The notes beneath the pieces were generated by a model. The model was given only the letters and a program-made list of their open reading frames with translations, did no database searches and was not told the DNA's origin. Shown here in pieces: positions 1 through 6,568 of a DNA stretch of 10,177 nucleotides. Origin of the DNA: an uncultured Flavobacteriales bacterium (GTDB lineage Bacteria > Bacteroidota > Bacteroidia > Flavobacteriales > CALTNV01); NCBI GenBank assembly GCA_943845485.1, contig CALTNV010000100.1, positions 1 through 10,177 of the forward strand, written 5' to 3'. A program made the position numbers and the translations under genes. The first letter of the stretch is position 1, and every line of letters starts with the position of its first letter.

Positions 1-1
1 A

Positions 2-1021
2 AAAAAATATATTGACATTGCTATCGTAAATGAATCAACAAAAAATGATCCAAAAACGATTTATTATAGTTTTAGTATATATAGAGAAATTATTAAACTG
101 CCCTACAGTGAAGCATTAAACTTCACTACAGACACATTAATTACAGTAATCATGGATGACATGTATAAACTGTATAAATACGACACAAAAGGTAAGTATG
201 TACCAACAATGGAATCTGAAGTTGGTACAGACTGTATTACGATGAGTAATTCAGGGAAACAAATGTATAATGAGAAAAAATTTGACAGAGCTTTTATCTT
301 TTTTGCCGATGCATTTGAAACTGCTCTATTAATTAAGCAAGTTGATTCCGCAAGTGCAAGTAACGCAGCTTATATGGCTGAATTATCAAACAACACGGAA
401 GGTGCGATTCATTTTTACAGCGTTTGTATAGATATAAACTACCAAGCTGAAACTTCTTACAGAAAACTAGGTGATCTTTTTGTTAAAAACAATAGAAAAG
501 AAGATGCATACAATTTATACGCTAAAGCTGTTGAAGAAAATCCAGAAAATTTAGGTTTAATTTTTGATGAAATTAACTTATACCTAACTGATAAAAGATA
601 TGAAGAAGCAAATGAAAAAATTGCTAATGCGATTAAATTAGATCCACAAAACATGCAATTATATCTTCAAGCTGGCACAATATACTCTTCATCAAAACAA
701 TATCCCGAAGCAGTTAAAATGCTTGAAAAAGCAACTGAGTTAAATCCGGAATCCGCTTTAGCTTGGGCTTCTCTAGGAGACATCTATTTCAACAAGGGAG
801 CAGACTTATGGAATCAAGCCTTAGAAACTAGTAGCGATTCTAAATATGAAAAATTAACAAAAGAGGCGAAAACCGAATTTGCTAAAGCTGTTGTTAACTA
901 CGAAAAATCTTATGCTTTAGACAATACCGATAGAGCAACTGCACAATCATTAATGCAGTTATACGGTAAATTAGGAAACTCAACAAAGTTTAAAGAAATG
1001 AAAGCTATTCTAGCTAATTAA
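2..1021 (+). CDS. TPR-repeat protein, 5'-truncated by window edge
   Basis: This is the C-terminal part of a tetratricopeptide-repeat protein. The first ATG in frame is at 152, but the frame is open without a stop back to base 2. Those 50 extra codons read like protein (for example NDPKTIYYSFSIYREI, itself TPR-like), so the gene starts left of the window and 152 is not its start. The visible 339 residues carry about five or six TPR units, recognisable by the A-x3-Y/F and LDP/LNP turns (EENPEN, KLDPQN, ELNPES). The end holds an insertion-containing repeat (GDIYFNKGADLW, then a charged helix) and a final helix (LYGKLGNSTKFKEMKAIL). This layout matches exported TPR proteins common in Flavobacteriia. 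TPRs mediate protein-protein contacts; the partner is unknown. No signal peptide can be judged because the N-terminus is missing. It is convergent with the next gene and ends at a strong terminator. Confidence 0.85.
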   Translation, partial: KKYIDIAIVNESTKNDPKTIYYSFSIYREIIKLPYSEALNFTTDTLITVIMDDMYKLYKYDTKGKYVPTMESEVGTDCITMSNSGKQMYNEKKFDRAFIFFADAFETALLIKQVDSASASNAAYMAELSNNTEGAIHFYSVCIDINYQAETSYRKLGDLFVKNNRKEDAYNLYAKAVEENPENLGLIFDEINLYLTDKRYEEANEKIANAIKLDPQNMQLYLQAGTIYSSSKQYPEAVKMLEKATELNPESALAWASLGDIYFNKGADLWNQALETSSDSKYEKLTKEAKTEFAKAVVNYEKSYALDNTDRATAQSLMQLYGKLGNSTKFKEMKAILAN

Positions 1022-1038
1022 AAATTTGATATTATATA

Positions 1039-1076
1039 AAAAAGGCCTGTTACAAATCAAAGTAACAGGCCTTTTT
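1039..1076. terminator. Bidirectional Rho-independent terminator between convergent genes
   Basis: A perfect 15-bp inverted repeat has arms at 1039-1053 and 1062-1076 and an 8-base loop. The core is GGCCTGTTAC, flanked by five A's on the left and five T's on the right, so it gives a hairpin plus U-tract on either strand. It lies between the stop of the TPR gene and the stop of the minus-strand hldD gene and can serve both. Confidence 0.93.
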
Positions 1077-1102
1077 CATATAATAACTTATAAAGACAAT
1101 AA

Positions 1103-2074
1103 CTATAGATATGTGCCATTAACCAGATAGTTTTTTACGTAATCTTCTACACCATCCTCTAAGGAAGTAAAAGGTTTATCGTACCCAACATTTATTAATT
1201 TACTCATATTAGCCTCTGTAAAATATTGGTATTTATCACGAATATCAACAGGTGTATCAACAAAAGATATTTTTTCTTCTAACCCTAAAGCTTTAAAAGT
1301 ATTTTTTACTAAATCTAAAAAAGTCCTAGCTTTTCCTGTACCTAAATTATAAATAGCAGATTTATTAGCATCTGAATTATGAAATAAGAAATCAATAACA
1401 GATACCACATCTTTAACATAAACAAAATCCCTTAATTGCTCGCCATCTTTGTAATCAGGATTATGAGACCTGAACAATTTCATTTCATTAGTTTCTTTAA
1501 TCTGTCTGTAAGCGTGTAAAATTACTGAAGCCATTCTACCTTTATGATACTCATTTGGACCATATACATTAAAAAACTTCAATCCTGCCCAAAAAGGAGG
1601 TTTTTCCTCTTGTTTTAACAACCAAATATCAAAATTGTTTTTACTTACTCCATAGGGATTTAAAGGAACAAGTTTATCTGAAAATGAATGATCATCATCA
1701 TAACCAAACTCTCCGCCACCATATGTTGCAGCACTTGACGCATAAATAAATGGAATATTATTTTCAGTGCATATATTAAATAATGATTTAGAATAATCTA
1801 AATTCAATCTGTTTAATAATTCAATATCAAAAAGTGCGGTATTTGTTTTTGCACCTAAATGAAAAACATAAGTCACTTTATCAGCATTTTGTTCAAACCA
1901 ATTAACAAAATCATCTCTATGAATTTTTTGAGAAAAATTCTTGTTCTCAAAATTTTTATTTTTAGTTGGATGATCGAATTCATCAACTAAAATCAAATCA
2001 TTATAACCTTCATTGTTCAATTTTGAAACTAAACAACTACTAATAAAACCAGCAGCACCTGTAATAACAAACAT
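1103..2074 (-). CDS. hldD: ADP-L-glycero-D-manno-heptose 6-epimerase
   Basis: This enzyme converts ADP-D-glycero-D-manno-heptose to ADP-L-glycero-D-manno-heptose, the heptose donor for the lipopolysaccharide inner core; it acts in the cytoplasm. It has 323 residues, close to the usual 310-330. It is an extended short-chain dehydrogenase with an N-terminal Rossmann fold (TGAAGFIS, residues 5-12), the HLGAKTNT segment (72-79), SSAATYGG (113-120), and the catalytic pair Tyr141 and Lys145 in YGVSK. The family-specific FFNVYGPNEYHKGRMASV (167-184) contains Lys178, the second catalytic lysine in E. coli HldD. The third glycine of the GxxGxxG nucleotide motif is replaced by Ser12, which is unusual but probably tolerated. 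The start ATG at 2074 directly opens the Rossmann strand, so no earlier start is needed. No other heptose gene is adjacent. A general NAD-sugar epimerase is the alternative, but the HKGRMAS motif argues against it. Confidence 0.93.
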   Translation of the reverse strand: MFVITGAAGFISSCLVSKLNNEGYNDLILVDEFDHPTKNKNFENKNFSQKIHRDDFVNWFEQNADKVTYVFHLGAKTNTALFDIELLNRLNLDYSKSLFNICTENNIPFIYASSAATYGGGEFGYDDDHSFSDKLVPLNPYGVSKNNFDIWLLKQEEKPPFWAGLKFFNVYGPNEYHKGRMASVILHAYRQIKETNEMKLFRSHNPDYKDGEQLRDFVYVKDVVSVIDFLFHNSDANKSAIYNLGTGKARTFLDLVKNTFKALGLEEKISFVDTPVDIRDKYQYFTEANMSKLINVGYDKPFTSLEDGVEDYVKNYLVNGTYL

Positions 2075-2115
2075 ATATTATATTTAATTTATATTAAAGT
2101 AAAGTTAACTAATGT

Positions 2116-2148
2116 AAAACATAAAATAATCGTAAAAGTATATTTCAA
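2116..2148 (-). promoter_or_regulatory. Candidate promoter for hldD
   Basis: On the minus strand a TTG (2148-2146) is followed after 22 bases by TATGTTTT (2123-2116). This fits the Bacteroidota pattern TTG-N17-23-TAnnTTTG with one mismatch in the last base of the -7 box. Transcription would begin near 2112, leaving a leader of about 38 bases. The region is very AT-rich, so a chance match is possible. Confidence 0.3.
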
Positions 2149-2188
2149 TACTATTTTAAAATATTTAACACGATAATGAAAGTAAAAC

Positions 2189-2204
2189 ATTGTTTTTAAA
2201 CAAT
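2189..2204. repeat. 16-bp palindrome upstream of the pterin operon (possible operator)
   Basis: ATTGTTT and AAACAAT form a perfect 7+7 inverted repeat around a TT centre. It ends 17 bases before the -7 box at 2222, so it covers the place where a -33 element would lie. That position suits a regulator-binding site, but no bound protein is known and AT-rich palindromes arise by chance. Confidence 0.35.
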
Positions 2205-2221
2205 CAAAAATATAAAACTAT

Positions 2222-2229
2222 TATCTTTG
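2222..2229 (+). promoter_or_regulatory. Promoter -7 box TATCTTTG for the pterin synthase-folE operon
   Basis: TATCTTTG is an exact match to the Bacteroidota -7 consensus TAnnTTTG. It would place the transcription start around 2233-2236, a few bases before the ATG at 2238. A TTG at 2190-2192 is 29 bases upstream, too far for the usual 17-23 spacing, so the -33 element is weak or absent. The box supports 2238 as the start codon, since any start further upstream would lie outside the transcript. Confidence 0.6.
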
Positions 2230-2237
2230 TTATACTT

Positions 2238-2654
2238 ATGAGAACTATTTATATTACAAGAAGAGAAAGATTTAATGCTGCACACCAATTATGGAATTTT
2301 AATTGGGATAAACAGAAAAACTATGAGGTATTTGGAAAGTGTTCAAACCCTAATTGGCACGGTCATAACTATGAACTTTTTGTTACTGTAAAAGGTGAAA
2401 TAAAAAAAGAGACTGGCTACCTTATTGATTTAAAAGACTTAAAAAAAGTTATCAATAACAAAATTATTGATAAAATGGATCATAAAAACATAAACTTAGA
2501 AGTTGATTTTATGAAAGGAATCATGGCTTCAACAGAAAATATTTGTATGGGTATTTGGGACCAACTAGAAGAAGAGATAAAAAAACTAGGAGCTGAATTA
2601 CACTGTATAAAAGTTGTAGAAACAGAAAATAACTATGCAGAGTTTTACGGATAA
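2238..2654 (+). CDS. 6-pyruvoyl-tetrahydropterin synthase-type enzyme (QueD/PTPS family)
   Basis: A 138-residue T-fold pterin enzyme acting on dihydroneopterin triphosphate, the product of FolE encoded just downstream. Zinc ligands are His16 (FNAAHQL), His41 and His43 (HGH). Catalytic residues are Cys35 and the Asp81-His82 pair (MDHKN), and Glu128 (VVETENN) anchors the pterin. The segment [14 protein letters not shown] spaces Cys and HGH by five residues, as in animal PTPS, whereas E. coli QueD has CGRLHGH with three. MASTEN and ETENN also follow the animal PTPS pattern. It may therefore make 6-pyruvoyl-tetrahydropterin (biopterin route) instead of, or as well as, the 6-carboxy queuosine precursor; automatic pipelines usually call such proteins queD. 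An upstream in-frame TTG at 2190 would add 16 residues, but it precedes the promoter box and the added residues match nothing, so I chose 2238. Eleven bases separate it from folE. Confidence 0.88.
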   Translation: MRTIYITRRERFNAAHQLWNFNWDKQKNYEVFGKCSNPNWHGHNYELFVTVKGEIKKETGYLIDLKDLKKVINNKIIDKMDHKNINLEVDFMKGIMASTENICMGIWDQLEEEIKKLGAELHCIKVVETENNYAEFYG

Positions 2655-2665
2655 AACAAAATAAA

Positions 2666-3253
2666 ATGTCAAATTACATTAGAGAAGATAAATATAACGA
2701 AGAAATCACAAAAGAGATATCATCAAAATTTGAAAGTATCATAAAAAACCTTGGAGAAGATCCAAAAAGAGAAGGTTTATTAAAAACACCTGAAAGAGTT
2801 GCTAAATCCCTTCAATTTTTAACACAAGGTTATGATCAAAACCCGTCTGAAATATTAAACGGAGCACTGTTTAATGAGGACACACAAGATATGGTTATCG
2901 TTAAAGACATTGAGCTTTTTAGCATGTGTGAGCATCACATACTACCATTTTTCGGGAAAGTTCATATAGCCTATGTACCAAACGGTAAAATTGTAGGACT
3001 AAGTAAATTACCAAGAATTGTAGATGCTTTTTCAAGAAGGCTTCAAGTTCAAGAACGCTTAACATCAGATATAAAAAACTGTATACAAGATACACTTAAC
3101 CCAAATGGAGTGGCCGTTGTAATAGAAGCAAACCATATGTGTATGCAAATGAGAGGAGTTCAAAAACAAAATTCATTTACAACAACGACATCTTACACAG
3201 GTGTATTTAATGATTTAGAAACAAGGAAAGAATTTTTATCACTAATTAAATAA
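2666..3253 (+). CDS. folE: GTP cyclohydrolase I
   Basis: FolE converts GTP to 7,8-dihydroneopterin triphosphate and formate, the entry step to tetrahydrofolate, queuosine and biopterin. The protein has 195 residues, normal for the family, and acts as a cytoplasmic toroidal oligomer. Visible signatures are [12 protein letters not shown] (38-49), the zinc site Cys88/His91 in [12 protein letters not shown] with His90 beside it, GLSKLPRIV (111-119), [10 protein letters not shown] (124-133), the third zinc ligand Cys159 in HMCMQMRGV, and the C-terminal [10 protein letters not shown]. These mark it as type I FolE (FolE1), the zinc-dependent form, not FolE2. Its ATG follows the A-rich AAATAAA and lies 11 bases after the pterin synthase stop, so the two are co-transcribed. 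The pairing supplies substrate directly to the upstream-encoded enzyme. All key residues are present. Confidence 0.97.
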   Translation: MSNYIREDKYNEEITKEISSKFESIIKNLGEDPKREGLLKTPERVAKSLQFLTQGYDQNPSEILNGALFNEDTQDMVIVKDIELFSMCEHHILPFFGKVHIAYVPNGKIVGLSKLPRIVDAFSRRLQVQERLTSDIKNCIQDTLNPNGVAVVIEANHMCMQMRGVQKQNSFTTTTSYTGVFNDLETRKEFLSLIK

Positions 3254-3260
3254 TAAAACC

Positions 3261-3998
3261 ATGAATAAATCACATAAAGACATCATAGACATTACTAATA
3301 ACACCTCCAAAAATGCATCTAAAACATTTATGTCAAATGTTTTTACCTATATGTTTATTGCCTTAATATTAAGTGGATTTGCTGCATATTTATTTGGAAC
3401 AGACCAAAGTATGATGCAATACATATACAATATTGAAAATGGGCAAATTACTGGCAGATCAATCTTTGGATATATAGCAATGTTTGCCCCTCTAGGTTTA
3501 GTTCTATTAATAGGTTCTGGATTAAATAAAATGAGCGGTAGTACTTTAATTGTACTTTTTATATTTTTTGCTGTTTTAATGGGAATAAGCTTAAGTAGTA
3601 TTTTCATCACTTACTCTTCAAGTTCAATATACAATGTGTTTTTTATATCAGCAGCCATGTTTGCATTTATGGCAACATTAGGGTATACAACTAAAACTGA
3701 CTTAACAAAATTAGGTTCTTTATTAATGATGGCTTTAATAGGAATTATAATAGCGTCAGTGGTTAATATCTTCATGAAAAGTGGGACAATGGATTATATT
3801 ATAAGTTTTGCTGGAGTAATTATATTTACAGGACTTACAGCTTACGATGTTCAAAAACTTAAAGAATTAAGTTATAAAACAGATGAACTTGGTAATCAGG
3901 CCAACAAATATGTAATAATGGGTGCTTTAAACCTTTATTTAGATTTCATTAATTTATTTCTTTTTCTGTTAAGATTATTTGGTGGAAATAGAAATTAA
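3261..3998 (+). CDS. Bax inhibitor-1/YccA family membrane protein
   Basis: An inner-membrane protein of 245 residues with about seven hydrophobic segments near residues 25-46, 67-88, 94-117, 123-142, 151-171, 178-196 and 218-240, preceded by a polar N-terminus of about 23 residues. The family signatures are FTGLTAYDVQKLKEL (189-203) and MGALNLYLDFINLFLFLLR (220-238). Asp196 and Asp228 lie where the related calcium-leak protein YetJ of Bacillus has its paired pH-sensing aspartates. Bacterial members include YetJ (pH-dependent calcium leak) and YccA (FtsH-protease modulator); which role applies here cannot be read from sequence. The gene starts 7 bases after the folE stop, so it shares the pterin operon, although no metabolic link is evident. 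A terminator follows it. Confidence 0.93.
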   Translation: MNKSHKDIIDITNNTSKNASKTFMSNVFTYMFIALILSGFAAYLFGTDQSMMQYIYNIENGQITGRSIFGYIAMFAPLGLVLLIGSGLNKMSGSTLIVLFIFFAVLMGISLSSIFITYSSSSIYNVFFISAAMFAFMATLGYTTKTDLTKLGSLLMMALIGIIIASVVNIFMKSGTMDYIISFAGVIIFTGLTAYDVQKLKELSYKTDELGNQANKYVIMGALNLYLDFINLFLFLLRLFGGNRN

Positions 3999-4007
3999 TT
4001 AGTCAAG

Positions 4008-4054
4008 ATAATACGAAAAACATAACAGTTTTTTGTATTATTTTTTATATTTTT
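4008..4054 (+). terminator. Terminator after the BI-1 gene
   Basis: Arms 4008-4021 and 4028-4041 form a 14-bp AT-rich stem with one G-T wobble and a 6-base loop (ATAACA). The T-rich run 4041-4054 follows. It closes the pterin synthase-folE-BI-1 operon. The stem holds few G-C pairs, so termination may be incomplete and allow read-through into the zapA operon. Confidence 0.7.
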
Positions 4055-4055
4055 G
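4048..4055 (+). promoter_or_regulatory. Candidate -7 box for the coiled-coil-zapA operon
   Basis: TATTTTTG matches TAnnTTTG exactly and would give a leader of about 23 bases before the GTG at 4082. It overlaps the T-tract of the preceding terminator and no TTG sits at the usual distance (the nearest, 4033-4035, is only 12 bases away). An alternative reading uses TTG 4053-4055, a 17-base spacer and TAATTTAG 4073-4080 with one mismatch, which would make the mRNA start almost at the GTG. Confidence 0.35.
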
Positions 4056-4081
4056 TATACGTTACCTTACTATAATTTAGA

Positions 4082-4366
4082 GTGAAAACAAAAATTGATG
4101 ACATTTTACTTAAAGTTCACATCATTCAAAATAAAATGAATGACTTGAAAAAGGAAAATGAATTATTAAATCGAAACAATATAGATTTAAAAGCAACAAA
4201 TCACCAATTGGAATTTGAAATCTCAAAAACAAAAGATGATAACGTAAAATTAAAGCTAGCTCAATCATTAAGTGGAAAATCTGAAAATAGTTCAGAAAAT
4301 AAGCTTAAAATTAATGAGTTGGTTAGGGAAATTGATAATTGCATTAAGTTATTGACAAAACAATAA
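4082..4366 (+). CDS. Small coiled-coil protein upstream of zapA (ZapB-like candidate)
   Basis: A 94-residue, highly charged protein with no hydrophobic segment or signal peptide, so probably cytoplasmic. Residues 3-60 form a predicted coiled coil with leucine/isoleucine heptads (IDDILLKVHIIQNKMNDL and onward). A Ser/Asn/Glu-rich linker (about 64-74) and a conserved-looking terminal helix ELVREIDNCIKLL (79-91) follow. The start is GTG at 4082; an in-frame stop at 4073-4075 excludes an earlier start, and the next Met, at codon 19, would cut into the coiled coil. The stop lies 13 bases before zapA, so the two are surely co-transcribed. E. coli ZapB is also a short coiled coil and binds ZapA at the Z-ring. 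By position, size and fold this could be its functional counterpart, but I see no clear sequence homology and that role is inference. Confidence 0.82.
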   Translation: MKTKIDDILLKVHIIQNKMNDLKKENELLNRNNIDLKATNHQLEFEISKTKDDNVKLKLAQSLSGKSENSSENKLKINELVREIDNCIKLLTKQ

Positions 4367-4379
4367 CAAAATATATAAA

Positions 4380-4661
4380 ATGAATAAATCATTATCTATA
4401 AAGGTAATCATAGCGGACGAAACGATTCCGATGACAATACCACCAAAGGATGAAGAAGTTATTCGAAAAGTAGCTAAAAATATTAATGAAAAATATTCAT
4501 TATTTAAGGCTAATTACGCAGTAAAGGATAAAGCAAGAATACTAGCAATGGTTGCTCTTCAAATAGGCGTACAAATGAGTACAGAAATAAAAGATGGTCA
4601 ACAAAAAAATGTAGATCATATTTTAAGTACAATAGATAATGCACTATCTGAATTAATTTAA
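4380..4661 (+). CDS. zapA: Cell division protein ZapA
   Basis: ZapA binds FtsZ and bundles its protofilaments, stabilising the division ring on the inner face of the membrane. The 93-residue length is typical. An N-terminal beta region (LSIKVIIADETIPMTIPPKDEE, split around the turn at residues 17-22) is followed by the family helix EEVIRKVAKNINEKY (25-39). The long dimer/tetramer helix begins with KDKARILAMVALQIGVQM (49-66). The ATG follows ATATATAAA, the A-rich context seen at other starts here. It sits 13 bases after a short coiled-coil gene and 101 bases before rny; that gap carries a structured hairpin with a T-tract, so transcription of rny may be partly uncoupled from zapA. Confidence 0.93.
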   Translation: MNKSLSIKVIIADETIPMTIPPKDEEVIRKVAKNINEKYSLFKANYAVKDKARILAMVALQIGVQMSTEIKDGQQKNVDHILSTIDNALSELI

Positions 4662-4683
4662 GAAATAATTAAAATTAATACTT

Positions 4684-4732
4684 CCCGATATAATCAACTG
4701 CATGTATTGCACTTGATTTATCGGGTTTTTTT
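4684..4732 (+). terminator. Long interrupted hairpin with T7 tail between zapA and rny (terminator or attenuator)
   Basis: The structure is CCCGATA (4684-4690) paired with TATCGGG (4719-4725), a bulged T (4691), AATCAA/TTGATT (4692-4697 with 4713-4718), and a C-C mismatch (4698, 4712). TGCA/TGCA (4699-4702 with 4708-4711) then closes a TGTAT loop. Seven T's (4726-4732) follow. The base is a good intrinsic terminator, but the 17 paired steps interrupted by a bulge and a symmetric mismatch are more elaborate than the plain stems elsewhere in this window. It lies 30 bases before the rny ATG, so it may be a leader that controls rny, a short RNA, or the 3' end of the zapA transcript. Confidence 0.75.
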
Positions 4733-4762
4733 ATATAAATAATTAAGTAAATAGATAAAAAA

Positions 4763-6295
4763 ATGACAGATATAATTTGGGGAATATGTGGTATTTTAGT
4801 TGGAGCAGCTGGAACTTTTGCGCTTTTAAATACAGCCTATAAAAAACAAAAAGAAGATATATTATCTTCAGCAAAAAAGGAAGCTGAAAGTATAAAAAAA
4901 GAAAAAATGCTTCAGGCAAAAGAGAAATTTCTTCAATTAAAAGAAGCGCATGACAAAACGATTAGAGACAAAAACTCTAAAATCCAATCATTAGATGATA
5001 AAACAAAACAAAAAGACAAATTACTAACTACTAAACTTGAAGAAGTTGATAAGGAGATTAAATCTATTGCAAAAACTAAAGAATCTCTATCTAGTCAACA
5101 AAGCTCATTAGATAAAAGAAAATCAGAACTTGATAAATTATATGATAAACATGTAAAAGAACTAGAAACAATATCAGGACTGAATGCTGAAGATGCTAAG
5201 GCACAATTGGTAGAAGCTTTAAAAGATGAAGCTAAAACTGCAGCATTATCTCACATTAAAGACATTGTAGATGAATCAAAATTAACAGCTAATAAAGAAG
5301 CTAAAAAAATAGTTATTCAATCAATACAAAGAGTAGCTACTGAACAAGCTGTAGAAAATTCAGTTTCAGTATTTAATATTGAAAGTGATGAAATGAAAGG
5401 TAGAATAATTGGTAGAGAAGGTAGAAACATTAGAGCTATTGAAGCTGCTACAGGAGTAGAAATTATTGTAGATGACACACCAGGTGCAATTATCCTTTCT
5501 TCTTTTGATTCTATTAGAAGAGAAGTAGCAAGATTATCATTACATCAATTGGTATCAGATGGTAGAATACATCCTGCAAGAATTGAAGAAGTTGTTGCAA
5601 AGACAAAGAAAAATTTAGATGAAGAAATAATCGAAACTGGAAAAAGAACAACAATTGATTTAGGTATACACGGCTTACATCCGGAATTAATCAGAATGGT
5701 AGGTAGAATGAAATACAGATCTTCTTACGGACAAAATTTATTACAACATAGTAGAGAGGTTGCTAATTTATGTGCTACGATGGCATCTGAACTAGGTTTA
5801 AACTCTAAAATGGCTAAAAGAGCAGGATTATTACACGATATAGGGAAAGTACCTGATAATGAGCCAGAATTACCACATGCTATTTTAGGAATGAAACTTG
5901 CTGAGAAGTATGGTGAAAAACCTGAAGTTTGTAATGCAATTGGTGCCCATCATGATGAAATTGAAATGAACACAATGATATCTCCAATTATTCAAGTTTG
6001 TGATGCTATTTCAGGAGCAAGACCTGGAGCAAGAAGAGAAATAGTTGAATCATATATACAAAGATTAAAAGATTTAGAGAATATTGCTTTAGATCAAGAT
6101 GGAGTAATAAAAGCATATGCAATTCAAGCAGGAAGAGAATTAAGAGTACTTGTAGAATCAGAAAAAGTTAGCGATAATGACGCAGATAGACTTTCTTTTG
6201 ACATTTCTCAAAAAATACAAAGTGAAATGACTTATCCTGGACAAGTTAAAGTTACAGTGATTAGAGAAAAAAGATCTGTAAACTACGCAAAATAA
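4763..6295 (+). CDS. rny: Ribonuclease Y (membrane-anchored endoribonuclease)
   Basis: RNase Y starts mRNA decay by endonucleolytic cuts, working at the inner membrane. At 510 residues it is full length. In order: one N-terminal transmembrane helix (about 3-23); a long charged coiled coil (about 28-190); a KH RNA-binding domain with [14 protein letters not shown] (211-224); and an HD phosphohydrolase domain. Metal and catalytic residues visible in the HD domain are His329 (LLQHSREV), His358-Asp359 (LLHDIGK), His396-His397 (GAHHDEIE) and Asp414 ([15 protein letters not shown]). The C-terminus ends in the usual [15 protein letters not shown] at 4763 follows GATAAAAAA and opens directly into the membrane helix. 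The gene follows zapA with a hairpin in between, and a strong terminator lies 16 bases after its stop. No key residue is missing. Confidence 0.97.
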   Translation: MTDIIWGICGILVGAAGTFALLNTAYKKQKEDILSSAKKEAESIKKEKMLQAKEKFLQLKEAHDKTIRDKNSKIQSLDDKTKQKDKLLTTKLEEVDKEIKSIAKTKESLSSQQSSLDKRKSELDKLYDKHVKELETISGLNAEDAKAQLVEALKDEAKTAALSHIKDIVDESKLTANKEAKKIVIQSIQRVATEQAVENSVSVFNIESDEMKGRIIGREGRNIRAIEAATGVEIIVDDTPGAIILSSFDSIRREVARLSLHQLVSDGRIHPARIEEVVAKTKKNLDEEIIETGKRTTIDLGIHGLHPELIRMVGRMKYRSSYGQNLLQHSREVANLCATMASELGLNSKMAKRAGLLHDIGKVPDNEPELPHAILGMKLAEKYGEKPEVCNAIGAHHDEIEMNTMISPIIQVCDAISGARPGARREIVESYIQRLKDLENIALDQDGVIKAYAIQAGRELRVLVESEKVSDNDADRLSFDISQKIQSEMTYPGQVKVTVIREKRSVNYAK

Positions 6296-6311
6296 AAATA
6301 TATACACATTT

Positions 6312-6346
6312 AAATGGTTGAGTATCAAACTCAACCATTTTTTTTT
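6312..6346 (+). terminator. Rho-independent terminator after rny
   Basis: A perfect 11-bp stem, AAATGGTTGAG (6312-6322) with CTCAACCATTT (6330-6340), has a 7-base loop and runs into nine T's (6338-6346). It closes the zapA-rny unit and insulates the tRNA gene downstream. Confidence 0.94.
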
Positions 6347-6389
6347 GTAATTTATTAAAAAACATCACTGAAATACAAATCAAATTAAC

Positions 6390-6397
6390 TATCTTTG
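6390..6397 (+). promoter_or_regulatory. Promoter -7 box TATCTTTG for tRNA-Asp
   Basis: TATCTTTG fits TAnnTTTG exactly and is the same octamer as the box before the pterin synthase gene. It lies 23 bases before the tRNA, giving a short 5' leader of about 17-20 bases to be removed by RNase P. No clear TTG lies at the expected distance; CTG at 6368-6370 with a 19-base spacer is the closest. Confidence 0.6.
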
Positions 6398-6420
6398 CAG
6401 AGCCTTTACAAAAGGACAAA

Positions 6421-6494
6421 GGTCTGGTAGTTCAGTTGGTTAGAATACCTGCCTGTCACGCAGGGGGTCGCGAGTTCGAGTCTCGTCCAGACCG
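6421..6494 (+). tRNA. tRNA-Asp (anticodon GTC)
   Basis: A complete cloverleaf is visible. The acceptor stem is GGTCTGG (6421-6427) with CCAGACC (6487-6493). The D-arm region starts GTTCAGTTGGTTAG. The anticodon stem CCTGC/GCAGG (6448-6452, 6460-6464) encloses the loop CTGTCAC with GTC at 6455-6457. The T-arm GCGAG/CTCGT (6470-6474, 6482-6486, one G-T wobble) encloses TTCGAGT. The discriminator base is G (6494), an aspartate identity element together with the GUC anticodon. The 3' CCA is not encoded, so it must be added by nucleotidyltransferase. It is a single-gene transcription unit between its own -7 box and terminator. Confidence 0.97.
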
Positions 6495-6495
6495 C

Positions 6496-6526
6496 AAAAA
6501 GCTTCACTAAACGTGAAGCTTTTTTT
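6496..6526 (+). terminator. Rho-independent terminator of the tRNA-Asp gene
   Basis: AAAAAGCTTCAC (6496-6507) pairs with GTGAAGCTTTTT (6513-6524) around a 5-base loop, and seven T's span 6520-6526. It begins only one base after the mature tRNA end, so the tRNA is made as a monocistronic precursor. Confidence 0.93.
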
Positions 6527-6568
6527 GTTTATTAACCTCACAAACTTTAATGTATCATCTTTTTTAAA

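Noticed and set aside
457..654. 65-residue minus-strand reading frame inside the TPR gene
   Set aside because: It is antisense to well-supported TPR repeats and has no recognisable motif; a shadow frame.
3347..3610. 87-residue minus-strand reading frame inside the BI-1 gene
   Set aside because: It is antisense to clear transmembrane segments of the BI-1 protein; no independent support.
4010..4039. Inverted repeat considered as an operator for the zapA operon
   Set aside because: The following T-rich run and its position just after a stop codon fit a terminator better.
4662..4762. 6S RNA next to zapA, as in E. coli
   Set aside because: The gap is only 101 bases, too short for a 6S RNA of about 180 bases, and lacks a large open central bubble.
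6421..6526. Possible integration site (attB) or island boundary at the tRNA-Asp
   Set aside because: The tRNA is complete, its own terminator starts one base later, no partial repeat of the tRNA 3' end is seen, and no integrase or foreign gene is nearby.
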